From positions 4,016,001 to 4,080,000 of the forward strand of contig OZ038533.1 in NCBI GenBank assembly GCA_964036665.1: a stretch of 64,000 nucleotides of DNA, written 5' to 3'. The DNA is from Gordius sp. MW1. Lineage: Eukaryota > Nematomorpha > Gordioida > Gordea > Gordiidae. Numbering within the stretch: the stretch's first letter is position 1; every line of letters begins with the position of its first letter. The translations under genes were made by a program, and so were the position numbers. The notes under the pieces were generated by a model. It had not been told where the DNA came from, searched no databases, and saw only the letters and a list, made by a program, of their open reading frames with translations. Shown here in pieces: positions 44,001 to 55,600 of this stretch.

Positions 44001-44525
44001 ACTCATCTTTGGTATAATTTGTAAGGGGCTGTCTTTATCAATCATTCTTAACGCAAATTGCACATTCGAATAGACCTTTTAATCGAAATTCGACAGATTA
44101 AAATTTTGTGTTTATAGATTTCTGGGGAATCTAATAGATACGCACACAAATACAAAAATAAAAAATAAGCTTCATATAGATTCTCTCTTCGCCTCACGCC
44201 TTAACCCCTATTTTCCTATAATTTATAAAGCCCATCCCCTCCCATACTCTTTGATTTTCAATACTACTGCATATGTGGATTAATTTTCTAATAGCTCTCT
44301 ATTATTATAACCATATGATGATTAGAAAGTGTTCAAATTCATAATGATTTTACATTATGATGCCTTAGTTTTCAAAAGCAATACTTCAAAGAATCAAGCA
44401 TCACCTTATTGCCTAGCAATTAATAAATTTTCATGAATTTGTTAAAAAATAATAGTTAATTTTGATTTACTTAAAACTGTATTTACTTAAGGGTGTTATT
44501 TAAATGCAAAGTAAAAAATTCCCAT
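41021..44525. other. No recognised gene
   Basis: AT-rich, stop-rich sequence on both strands. Apart from a piggyBac-end-like fragment at 41160-41260, I see no repeats. It may include an undetected 5' exon of the K2P gene. Confidence 0.4.
41160..41260 (-). repeat. Second piggyBac-terminus-like fragment
   Basis: GGTACCTGACGGGCTAA here parallels GGTACCTGTCGGGTTAA near 17540. The adjoining reverse complement (TAACCTGTAAGTGATAC) parallels 17411-17430. The two blocks are rearranged relative to the copy at 17.4-17.56 kb. No transposase is nearby. Confidence 0.35.
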
Positions 44526-44526
44526 A

Positions 44527-44680
44527 TTGCTCAGTTGTGTGCTCAGTTTTTAATTCAAATTGCTCAGATTTTTAATTAAAAATGTTCAGTTTTTTATGCT
44601 CAGATTTTAATTAAAAAGTGCTCAGTTTTTTTGTGAAAAAATATTCAGTTTTTTTTCAAAATATGCTCAGTTGTAATTAA
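44527..44680. repeat. Irregular GCTCAG tandem array
   Basis: TGCTCAG or TTCAG followed by T-rich and ATTAAAAA spacers recurs about eight times at 20-30-bp spacing. Confidence 0.75.
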
Positions 44681-45004
44681 AAAAAATTTCAAACAGAAGA
44701 ATGTTTAATATTTTTTGCAGCATTAAAATTTTAATTGTTGTTAAGGCCTTATAGGCAGTTTAAAATAATATTATAGTATATTTATTAAAATTATTTTTAA
44801 CTATAAAAACCCTAGAGAGCTTTTATAATCGTTTTAAGTTATTACTCTAAATTTGTATAATGAAAATTGTTTAAATTAAATACCTAATTTTAATCAAAGC
44901 AAATTGAAAATAAATAAAATGATGCTTTTAATAATCCTTTATTAAAATAAGTTACCACGGCAAATATCCAAAAAGGACACTCAATACAAGACAGGACAAG
45001 ACAA

Positions 45005-45045
45005 ACGAAAAGCGAGCCCATATTGCATAGCATTAGCAATCAATA
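45005..45045 (-). repeat. Terminal block of the ATTGCTATGCAAT family
   Basis: GCGAGCCCATATTGCATAGC preceded by GACAGGACAAGACAAACG. This parallels the GGAC-rich block plus terminal palindrome at 7083-7150. Confidence 0.55.
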
Positions 45046-45079
45046 TGATTCTTTTTATTTAATGATTAAAACCACTTTG

Positions 45080-45245
45080 CATAAAAAAACTTGACAAATG
45101 TGATAAATCTCTAAGCAAATAAATAAAAATCTGAACATTTAATAAAAAACTTAACATTCAATTAAAAACTTGGCAAATTGATTAAAAAACTTGGAAAATT
45201 GCAAAAAAAAAACTTTGCACTTTGAATAAAAAACTATGCAAAATA
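45080..45245. repeat. Irregular AAAAAACTTGGCA tandem array
   Basis: About seven units of 20-27 bp of the form AAAAAACTTGGCAAATTGAT. It lies 400 bp from the GCTCAG array and has a similar homogeneous, A-rich texture. Confidence 0.7.
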
Positions 45246-45552
45246 ATTTGTTGCCTTAATAATAAATTGCAGATTCAATAAATAAATGTGAAAACATTTG
45301 ATTATTTCTAGCAAAGATCAATTTACAATTCACGAAGTTTTTATTAACGGCCATATCAATCTTCACACCCTTAACAATTTTCCTGAACAACCTTGAATAA
45401 ATTATCCAGTTCCTGGAATATCATTTGGTGTAATAAATTAAGCAATAAAATGGGCAATGAAATGAAATGGGTTTGGGGCTTGGTAATATTGTTATGTACA
45501 GAGAACTTAATTAAGGCTTAATGCAGTCTAGACCAGATATTTGTGGTTGATC

Positions 45553-45724
45553 ACATGAGCGCAGCCAGCTTTGGAATTAGAGGGGGGGGGCAATAATGAT
45601 TTAAGGATGTTTAGGGAGGGGCAAATGAACATTTTTTGAAATTTTAGCCATAATTTTAATGAATTTCAACAATTTTTTGGATTTAGAGGGGGGCAGCCGC
45701 CCCTCCCCCTTGGCTACGCCCATG
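45553..45724. mobile_element. MITE, GGGCGTAGCCAG family (short subtype)
   Basis: Ends CATGAGCGCAGCCAGC and TTGGCTACGCCCATG, with G and C runs and the ATTTTAGCCATAATTTTAAT core shared by the copies at 25048 and 62896. Confidence 0.85.
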
Positions 45725-46143
45725 GTTAATCAATCTATATTTTCCAATTAAATAGACGCTCGAATACTTCATTTGAAAATCGGTTTGTTAACTGCTAAAA
45801 ATGAAATAAAACAAAGGGGCAAATAAACCTTATAGAGCGTTTGCTTATATATGTAAAATTTTTATTTTATTATTTAAAATTACACTTAAATTAAAATTTG
45901 ATAGGCAACATATAATAGATTGTCATAATGTTATATAGGCGTTAAAGTAATTGCATTTAATTGATAACAATTATTTCAATAGCAGAACACATTTAAAATG
46001 TATAGCAACTTTCAATGCGTTTTTATTTAAAAGTCATGGGGAGGCAGGGAGGGTCCGCTGCCCCTCCCCTTTACCTATAAACCTACTCACAAGTTATTTA
46101 ATATACTAATGGCTAAACTTTCAAAATAATATTTTTAGTGTTT

Positions 46144-46251
46144 CGATCTCGTCTCGGTCGCGAAAACAAAATCTCGTCTCGTCTCGGGAGCGATCATGAA
46201 AATCTCGATCTCGTCTCGGTCTAGAAGAATCTCGGTCTCGTCTCGTCTCGA
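46144..46251. repeat. CTCGTCTCG-word repeat
   Basis: Dense CGATCTCGTCTCGGTCG and CTCGTCTCGTCTCGG words. Family also at 29868 and 48395. A possible end of another hAT-like family, but no paired inverted terminus was found. Confidence 0.65.
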
Positions 46252-47125
46252 CTTTTTTAAAAAAATATATACGGGAAAAAAATTCCCCCTGTTTTATTAA
46301 AAATTTTAAATAGGTGTTAAAAAATCCAAATGGCAAACTTTTATATTTTTCGAAAAATTGTATTACACAAACTTTTAAAGATTTAGCGGGACACGACATA
46401 TTATTGACAAGATCCATGTTAGTTGTATTATTCCACAGTCGTTAGAATTCTGCTGATCATCTATTTGCAGCCGATAAATAATTCATAAAGATTACATTTT
46501 CTATGGAAAGTGCAGACTAAAAAAACTATAAATAAATTTGAAGTATAGAAAATTAAACTTAAAGCAAATTACAACATTTGTATCCAATTCACTGTGTCTG
46601 TCAACTATAAATAGACTTAGATAATTATAAGTTCGCTTATAGTTGACTTCTAGTTGCGAGACCCTTTATTAACCCTGGCTAAAGCTTCAAAGTAGACCTT
46701 AACATATTTAAGGCAAACGTTTAAGACCATTGATATTCCCATCATCAATTATAGCCCATATAGTATATTGCTTGTTTACTATAACATTATAAACCACAAA
46801 GTGCGAATTACTTTTAATAATTTTATTATTATTTATAGAATTGATAACTAGTTGCACATTTTAAAACGATGTAAAAACAACAATAAATGCAGCATTATTA
46901 TAAGGTGCACGTATTTTAATTTATGACAAAAATCAGTATGATCAAATTTATATTCCAAATAATACCTTCCAAATTCTAACTAACTTTCCCATTAAAGAGT
47001 TATTTATCGATTACAGTATAGGTTTGTGTATCTGTTTTATAATGCACAATTATAGTAAATTTGAATGCACCTGTCAACCCAGCTTATAATGTAAAAAGTA
47101 ATGCATATGACAAAACTATGTATTC

Positions 47126-47848
47126 TAGAGGTGTGCACGGATCAAATTTTGATCCGATCCGATCCGAGGGGTTTTTGAAAAATTTTATATCCATCCGATC
47201 CGATCCGAGTTTTTTAAAATCTAAATCCGATCCGATCCGAGTTTTTTCCAATTTAAATCCGATCCGATCCGAAATTTTTAAATTAAAATTTTACGAACAA
47301 AACTTTTTATTGATGATTAAATTCAAAATACATAAAAATAAGGTATAGCAATTTTAATAGACCCGAAATAAAAATTTAATTTGACTAATTCCATATTATC
47401 ATATAAAAATAATAAAGAATCTAAATTTTCTGGTTTAATTCGCGTTCTTCTTTCTTCTAATGTTCTTCCAGCCACCGAGAAATTTATTTCCGAAGTGGTA
47501 GAGGTAGCAGGTATAGCTAAAACTTTATTTGCCAGCTTATAAAGCCTTGGCAGGACTGTTTGATATGAAACCCACCATTTCAGCAAATCTTTTTATGAAT
47601 CATATTTGCAATCTTCATTTCAAAGATAATTAAGAAAAGGTATACTAAAAATTATCAATTTAATTAATTAGAACTTATTATTGTTTATTTTAAATTTGAA
47701 AATTCGCTCCGATCCGACTAAAATAAAATGTTAATCCGATCCGACTTCCAAAATTAAAATGTTGATCCGATCCGAGTTCGGACGGATCGGACCGAGTTCG
47801 GACGGATCGGATCGGATGTCGGATCGGATTGATCCGTGCACACCGCTA
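47126..47848. mobile_element. hAT element remnant with 8-bp target duplication
   Basis: Ends TAGAGGTGTGCACGGATC and GATCCGTGCACACCGCTA are inverted repeats (one mismatch). ATGTATTC flanks both sides (47118-47125 and 47849-47856). Subterminal arrays of GATCCGATCCGA occupy both ends. Between them lies a minus-strand hAT dimerisation-domain remnant. 723 bp. Confidence 0.92.
47323..47586 (-). pseudogene. hAT transposase C-terminal dimerisation domain remnant
   Basis: The frame reads WWVSYQTVLPRLYKLANKVL, then AIPATSTTSEINFSVAGRTL, then RRTRIKPENLDSLLFLYDN, the Dimer_Tnp_hAT signature (W-W, IPATS..SE..FS.AGR, R..L.P.N...L.F). The rest of the transposase is absent, so it cannot act alone. Confidence 0.88.
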
Positions 47849-48394
47849 ATGTATTCACAAGACTCAAAATCTGTGAGGAAGACTATTAGTTGAAGCTTTA
47901 AAAGATCTAAGAAACTCATGATTTAAGATTTATTCTATTACGGTATCATTAAATACTCTATTATACTTTTAAAATCGTTAGGTGAGTGCTCAAAAATCTC
48001 GAGCCACCTTAGCTTAACCGTATAATTATTCAAACTGATTGACGACCAATTTACTATCATTGATAATAAGACTTTTTGGCCGTCCGCTGGCTGCTGACCA
48101 ATAAAAATTATAAAATTATTCACATACCCTAAAGATAAACCATACTTAGGTAAATGATTGCCAAATTTAAAATTTTTTGGAAAAATATATAATATTTACT
48201 ACACTTAGGATATTTTTTAATATCGAATATATTCCATACATATTTAATTGATTTTGTCCCTCGTAAAGAATACTTTTAAGAGATTTATTAATAAATCTCC
48301 ATACATACTGATTTACACTTAATACCTTAAATGTAAATGATGCAAATTAAAATACACAATAATTTACTAAAATCTAACGATCAATAAAAAGTCG

Positions 48395-48486
48395 ATCGCC
48401 GAAAAAATCTCGTCTCCTCTCGTCTCGACGTCAAAATTCTCGTCTCGATCTCGGGTTAGTTTTTCAAATTCTCGTCTCGTCTCGGT
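48395..48486. repeat. CTCGTCTCG-word repeat
   Basis: CTCGTCTCCTCTCGTCTCG and CTCGTCTCGTCTCGG words. The right edge runs into TTTTTGCCCTCT. Confidence 0.6.
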
Positions 48487-50134
48487 TTTTGCCCTCTCTT
48501 AATAATCATTATTGCGTCCCTCTAATTCAAGTGTAAAACTTAAGTTTATACTAAGCTCTAATAAGTAGAAATTATAATAAAAAAAAATATCGAAAAAATT
48601 AAGCTTGTCATGCTTATCTATTTTTATCTAAATTTATACTAAATTTTGCAATAAATAATAAACAAAAAGTCGTTAAAAAATTATTTTAAATTTAATAATA
48701 TTTTAAGCGTTACAAGCCTAAATAGCTTAGTCAGTGTGTACATTTTGGTACCTTTTAAATTCTATCTTCCTAAACCTTATTTTTATTTGTAACTAATACA
48801 TCATTTTGTGCCTTTTAGCTTTAAAATAATAACCCCTAAAATTGCCATTTATTAAATTATTTAATAATATACACTATATTCTTAATTTGTCAAAAAAACC
48901 TTTATTTTATTGTTTTTTTGTAGTTGTAAACAAATTTGCATTCACTTTGCTTCCGGCGACACCATGGCATGGTTTTTTTATGGGAATACTATATTTGAAA
49001 CACTGATTTTTTCAAAACTTTTATCTTGACCTCCATGTACATTTCTATAAAAACGTTTGAATACGCCAGAAAACATTTTAAATATTGCACAGTGCACAAT
49101 CTTCCATCTTTATAAAAGAAGAAATTCGGAAATAATTTAGTAAAAGTTTCAAAGCCATAGTTTTTAAATTTATTTTTTTTGAGATTTGACTGATTTACAG
49201 TTTTGGCAATTCTACGTACTTCATTAACTACTGGTCAAAAATAAGGGTACGCCTTAGGTATTGATAATGATTTTTTGAAAGTGGCACATTTATGTACCCT
49301 ACTTAAAACCATTAGTGGTTTAAATTCATATAAAAATTACATAAATTCATTAGTCTTTGTTTTATATGACCCAAACTAATGGTACTTTTCGCCGTTTTTG
49401 AAGTGTTGCTAAATAAATAGTTATTGTTTTTAAAATATACCGTGTCTATTAAATCCAGCTGAAAGTTTTTAAAAACTAAAAAACCGAGAAGGAAGAGGAC
49501 CAAACGTAATGACACGGCACCCACCGACCGATCGGTCCTTAAAGATGAATTTTATCTAGAGCACTGACGTTTCACATAGAACCTGAACTTTTAATATGAA
49601 TAGTTTCAACGGATTGACTCAAAATATTTGATTATAGCACCAAAGAAATAAAGGATTTGGGAGTTATGTCCTTAGGATACATACAACTCCAAGAGCAAAA
49701 AACTCAACTCTTAATTATTCTTACTCTTACTAATGATGATCTAATTTTTTTATAACTTTATTCTAAACATATTAAAATGATGGATCAGGAGTGGAAATAA
49801 CAAAAAGCTTATGAGGGATACAAAAAACGTCAAGATTAAAAACAATAATATAAAAACGATATTTAAGGGTAGATAAAAATTTAAATAAAATGAGATATTT
49901 GAGAGAAAACACCGGTTATTATTTTTATTAACAAGTTTATTTGTACGAAGACTAAATCTCATATATAAACATCAAACAAAAAAACATATTGGTAATTAAC
50001 AAGTTCTAAATTATTATCATCTAAAACGGGCCAAAAATAAGTAAAAACATTAAAGTTGTAGCCCATTATATGAATCACAGGATGTTATCTGAATAAAAAG
50101 GACGTGAAATGTTTAGATTTTGAGTAAGGTTTCT
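48487..50134. other. No recognised gene
   Basis: AT-rich sequence. Minus-strand open frames at 49312-49524 and 49750-49962 are hydrophobic and low in complexity with no recognised domain. Confidence 0.4.
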
Positions 50135-50410
50135 GTCGTATATGTGAATACGTGAAAGAAGAATAGTTTAATTTAGTATAACTTTTATTTGTATATCATT
50201 TGCTACAGACTAGATAATTTTATTGGTAACTAGGGCCGGGGTGTGGAAACATGAACAAAGGATAATTAGAAGGATAAGAATAAAAACATATGCTTATTAC
50301 CAACTCTGATTTGGCTTACAATATTAAAATATATGATTATAGCAATAATATAATCTGTAGCAAATGATATACAAATAAAAGTTATTCTTTCACGTATTCA
50401 CATATACGAC
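50135..50410. mobile_element. 276-bp MITE with long terminal inverted repeats
   Basis: GTCGTATATGTGAATACGTG at the left is mirrored by CACGTATTCACATATACGAC at the right. The match continues inward through ATAACTTTTATTTGTATATC. Parts recur at 51088-51175 and 51870-51990. Confidence 0.85.
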
Positions 50411-50479
50411 ATTCTTTCCTTTTAAAAATTGAAGGGTCCCTATGGTTTCGCTCTTAGACATTCTCATGATCAATAAATC

Positions 50480-50720
50480 TTGAAGTGGGCTAGCTGTAAG
50501 GGTGAGATGGAGTGGAAATTGTCAGTAAAGGAAATATTGGGGTTGAGGGTGTGGACTTGGCTAAGTGGGTTCTGGGGAAGCTAGTTCCAAGAATGGGTTA
50601 GCTGGGAAGGTGAGATGGGGTGGAAATTATCAGAAGGGGAAATATGGAGGGTTTGAGGGTGTGGATTTGGAAAAGTGGGTCTTGGGGAAGCTAGTGGCAG
50701 GGGTTGAAGTGATATGTGGG
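50480..50720. repeat. G-rich tandem duplication
   Basis: Two units of about 115 bp, sharing AAGGTGAGATGGGGTGGAAA, GGGTGTGGA.TTGG and AAGTGGGT.TTGGGGAAGC. The plus strand is strongly purine-rich, unlike its surroundings. Confidence 0.75.
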
Positions 50721-50864
50721 TTTTCCTTTAAAGTATTAAGGTGTTCCTGGTATACTGGATCTCCTGAATTTATGGACTTTGGGAATTATACTATCCTCCC
50801 CGCACTGTAATTAGGCAAGAGAAACCAGTTAGAATATCTCCGCAGAATAATGTTTCCTTTTTCA

Positions 50865-50995
50865 TTGAATTAACATCATAAGTTCATATTATCCCTTGAA
50901 TTCTCATTGAATTAACATCATAAGTTCTTTTTTTCCCTTGAATTCTCACTCAATTAAGATCATAAGTTCTCATTGAATTATGAATTCTTTCTCTA
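50865..50995. repeat. Tandem array, about 43-bp unit
   Basis: CATTGAATTAACATCATAAG with TTCCCTTGAATTCT spacers, three to four copies, the last degraded. Confidence 0.75.
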
Positions 50996-51329
50996 CTCTT
51001 TTTATTCAATAACCTTGGTTTATTGAGGCCTTGGGTTATTATTTCACTATCACCATTTATTAGAAATAATAATAGGAATAATAATAAGATAATTTTATTG
51101 GTAACTAGGGCCGGGGTGCGGAAACTAATGAACAAAGGATAATTAGAAGGATAAGAATAAAAACATATTATCATATCCTTACGACCGTCAATTTAAAGTC
51201 CTACGGATATGATTTAAGAATTTGAAGGAAGGGAAATTATCAGGAATTAATTGGGAGAATTGAGGAAGGATAGGGGCATATGTTGGGATACAATAGTCAG
51301 ACGGCCGGGTGGATGGCAGGGGGAAAAAG

Positions 51330-51425
51330 GTAAAGCAACAATATACTTTTAATTCTTGTACTACATCTTTATTATGGTAAAGCAACAATATACTTTTAAT
51401 TCTTGCACTACATCTTTATTATGGT
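51330..51425. repeat. 48-bp tandem duplication
   Basis: GTAAAGCAACAATATACTTT through TCTTTATTATG occurs twice head to tail with one difference. Confidence 0.85.
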
Positions 51426-52631
51426 AAATACTAACTACAAATCGAAGAAAAAAAATTATAATTATGAATGAATAAAATCACACAACTCTCGATGCAATAC
51501 GTTGTGTATGAAAATCAATGATGCGTATTGATATTGATCAATAATCATATATGGGGGAAAGAAAGTACCACTACGTATAAGCGCTTAGGGAAGGGGGAAG
51601 TAACACACGTACTGAAATTAAATAATAAAGAAGAAGAGTTCTAGGAGTTAAATGCTGTTGAGTGTAACTTTCTTTTATCTAGCGATAGCGGCGGCGTCTA
51701 TTTGATCGTTTACAATCAAAGTCTGAACACTTTATACTTACGATTAAAATTATACATTTAAAACATCTGGTGGGGGGGGGGGGGGAGGGCAAATCCTTAG
51801 CTTTTGTATAAGAGGACATGGGGGTTGGAGAATTTGAATATACGAGCATCTCCGGATACGACACATATGTTATTACAAACTCGAATTTGGCTTACATATT
51901 AAAATATATAATTATAGCAATAATATAATCTGTAGAAAATGATATACAAATAAAAGTTATACTAAATTAATTCTTCTTTTACGTATTCACCTACACAACA
52001 GTTTCCCAATTTCTTAAAATGCATATTTGCCAAAAGTAGTAGAGTACGAATCATTAACGTAAGTTTGATAAATTTTATAAAAAAAATTTACAGAAAAATA
52101 GTTTCAATTGCAATGACAAAAAAATTAAATAATGAGATAAAAGGATATAATTCTCACGTAGTGAATCATGACTTTACAAACGCTTTAATGTTTAAAATAT
52201 TTTGCAAGGTGTTGGCTTTGAGTTAAGTTTTAGGTTTTTATTAAACGCTAAGATCCAATCTTTCAACACCTCAAATCTCCCGTGTAGGACCCAATCTCCA
52301 GCTCCATAACCATATTCCCATATACCATCTAAAACATATGTAATAATTGTCTGAAATATCAAATTAATTTTATAATTTTGAATATGTTCAAATCCTATTT
52401 AATGTCTGGGAGCAATAGAGACTTATTTGTTACTTATTTTAAACAGATATTTGGAACACATGTTATTCGAAAAAATTGTTCCACTGTTTATCTATTGGTG
52501 CCATTGCCATATATTTCCCCCAAAAAATCCTCGAAGGCTAATCTTTTTTAAGTAAATGAAACGTACCCAATGGGTTAAAAGTTATTAGTTTATAATAGCT
52601 GTTTTGTTCCACGTTTTTATTTTAAAAAGTG
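51426..52631. promoter_or_regulatory. Upstream region of MOGS
   Basis: Contains a fragment (51870-51990) of the 50135 MITE and a G run near 51771. The last several hundred bases should include the MOGS promoter and 5' UTR. No specific element can be assigned. Confidence 0.35.
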
Positions 52632-55600
52632 ATGTTGCGGAATAGAAATAAAAAAAGCGCGCCTCTTGATGTTATACCAGAAACAAAAACGTTGAGGAAC
52701 AAAAAACGAGATAAAAAGAATTTTGATTTACGAGTCATCCTTATTTTATTCACTTTAATTTGTGCCTTGCTATATGCTTGTTACTACTTTTTTAATTTCT
52801 ATCAAAGGTAAAATAATGAAAATATATTTCATACCATATTTAGGTATATTTTAGTAAAACCAATTAATTTACCCTCAGCCTCCATTGAATATGGTTCAAA
52901 AGAAGCTTCTCAATTATTTTGGGGCTCATATAGACCAAATTTATATTTTGGATTAAAATCTAGGAGTGAAAAATCTATTTTATTTGGCATTATGTGGTAC
53001 ACTCATCTATCAAATGGCAATATTCAGCCACTAAGACATTGGTGTGAACAGAATGAATTGATACGATATGGCTGGTTATATCATGATGGAAAAAAGTTTG
53101 GTGAACATGAAACTATTGATTATGGTTATGGCATCATTAGTAGTTTTGTAAATTATCCAGAAGAGAATGGGGGCTGGAGTGTTAAAATAAATGTTCAAAG
53201 CTTGGTAAGTTTAATTGCAATTTAATATAATATATTTCATTTATATTAATAAATAAGTTTTAAAATTTTAATAACTCCTACAATCTTAATTGTTAATAAA
53301 CTAATAATCATTGCCTTTATGGTTGAACAACTAGATTTGCTGCTAAACAAGTATCTTTGTGTATTTATCTTATGAAAGCAACTTAAAGTGAAACCTTTAT
53401 TTTCATAACTCTTTATGAGAAATATAACAATTTAATAACTACTTCCCTAATAACAATTTAAAATTCTATAAATATGCTTGATATCAATATGTTACAGCCT
53501 CAAACACAGTTTAACGAGACAGTAGGGTTAATAGCATACCTTTACCAAGAACATTCTGACCCACAATATGCCTTCAATCTGAACCCTTCAGATACTTCCT
53601 CTAGGTACGTTGAAGGCTTGGACCCCCATACAAAATCTAGGTATCGCTTTGATTTCACTGTTTTGGATTCAACTCCTCAGCCTTCCCAATTGCTGTATGC
53701 CAGTCATGTTCAAGATGGTGCTCGTGCCTTGACTAATCACGTTTACGATAACTTAGTAGTATTGGGAGGTGAGTAGTTAGTCAAAACGATAATTTTAATT
53801 GACATGAATAGCTCAGAGGACGCAGGGAATCATTAAAATTGATTTTATCTCAGAAATGGTGTTAGAATGTTTGATGAAAATTTAATATATGTGATCCAAT
53901 TTCTTTTCCTTAAATCCTAGGGGGTATTGTCCCTTTAAATCAACCCCCCCCCCCTTTCTTTTGTAAAGCCAACACTGATCTGAGTTTTTCCAGCAACCAA
54001 ACTATTTTATTTAAACGGTTTTTTAACAAAAATTTTGTAAGATGCGTGGCAGAGTTTATATGTGTAGATTTTTTTCAGTTCCAAGCTGACTTAAAATTGT
54101 TTTTTTTTTCAAATATTACCTAAATCGGGTTAAGTTTGGGGTGACTTGTGCAGAGATCTGCTCGAGCCACATTATTTTAATGAATTTTTTAAGCTATTCT
54201 TTGCGATCATATTGTTGTGCTATATATAGCCTTATGCCTCTATATTTTAGAATTCTCAAATATTTTTTGGTAATATGACAATATTTTACTTTTAAATTTA
54301 AAGTCTGTCCCCATTTGAGTTTCATTTCAGACTGCATTTTAGTGGATTAAAACAACTGTTTTGTAATAAATTATCGACAGGAACATTTAGCTTAACCCAT
54401 ACATGTTTTTGCTTAGCATAAATTTCACTGCCATTATTAATTCCCAGATTACGGGATGTTTTTTCGTAGATCTGTATGATTATAACTTGGGTGTTATTTC
54501 TATAAGATTCGTATAATTCTTAAATTTTACACGCCATTTCTCATGCTAGTGGTTATAATTTATATCAATACTATCAAAAAGCATTTGTCTGTAACTAAAT
54601 TGATAAGTAATTTGCGGTCCCACTAGGTGACGGAGGAGGAACCTCATTTCCAATAATAACCCTGCCCGAAAAGTCAATCGCTAGCAAAAACGGCGGAGGC
54701 TCCTATAATTTTGCCGCTTTCAACGTAGTCCCAAACAAACTCCCAATCCGGCTCGACGTCACCTACCGGCCCGATACGACTCGACCCGGTCCGGCCCACT
54801 CTATATCGCGACACGATACCGCATTGAGCGCGGCTAAACGAGAGTTTGATCGCCATTTCGATGCTAGTTTGGGCCCGGCCAGGCTTAATCATGAAAATGG
54901 TGAGTATATGCATGTGATGTAAAACTACCCATACAAATTGCAATTTGTTTTTTGTTATTTAAAAAGGTAACATGTATATGTATAAAGGTAAAGCGAATCT
55001 ATGAAGAATTTATATACGTATAGGTTAAGTAATGAAGAATGTCTCATCTCAAAAGAGTCTTAATTTAGGGTACCACACTCTAAAGTTTTGTCCTTTTGTG
55101 AACAGTTAGTTTGATTTTTGTCAAGTGTTTAGACCCTGCAGGCAGGTATATATTTGTTACGTGAGTTCATCTTGTCATAATAATATCTTGCCAAATTATG
55201 ACAATTCGTTGAATTATTTTTAAGCCTAAGCAGTACCGAATGATTTTTTAAATTGGTGCAACATCTCTTCAATCTCCCTAATACTTGTTAATGATTACGT
55301 GTAATAGTTGAGTCAATAAAGTGCACATTTGTGAAGCCTTGAAATTACACGGATTGAAAAATAAACATGGACCGGAAACTTTCTATCCAAACTGTGTGTT
55401 TTTAAACACAAACCCATTCTTGTCAACATTTAATTTTTGTGCACGGGACATTCTAAACCAAGTTGGAACTAATTAAAATATCTATTTTACTGGTTATATT
55501 AAAGTAAGAATGAGCAAATAGTAAATTGGCTGGGATTGAAATATATATTTTTGGTACTGATTATTGAAAGGTTTGTTGTGACATAATTAATAACTAAGAA

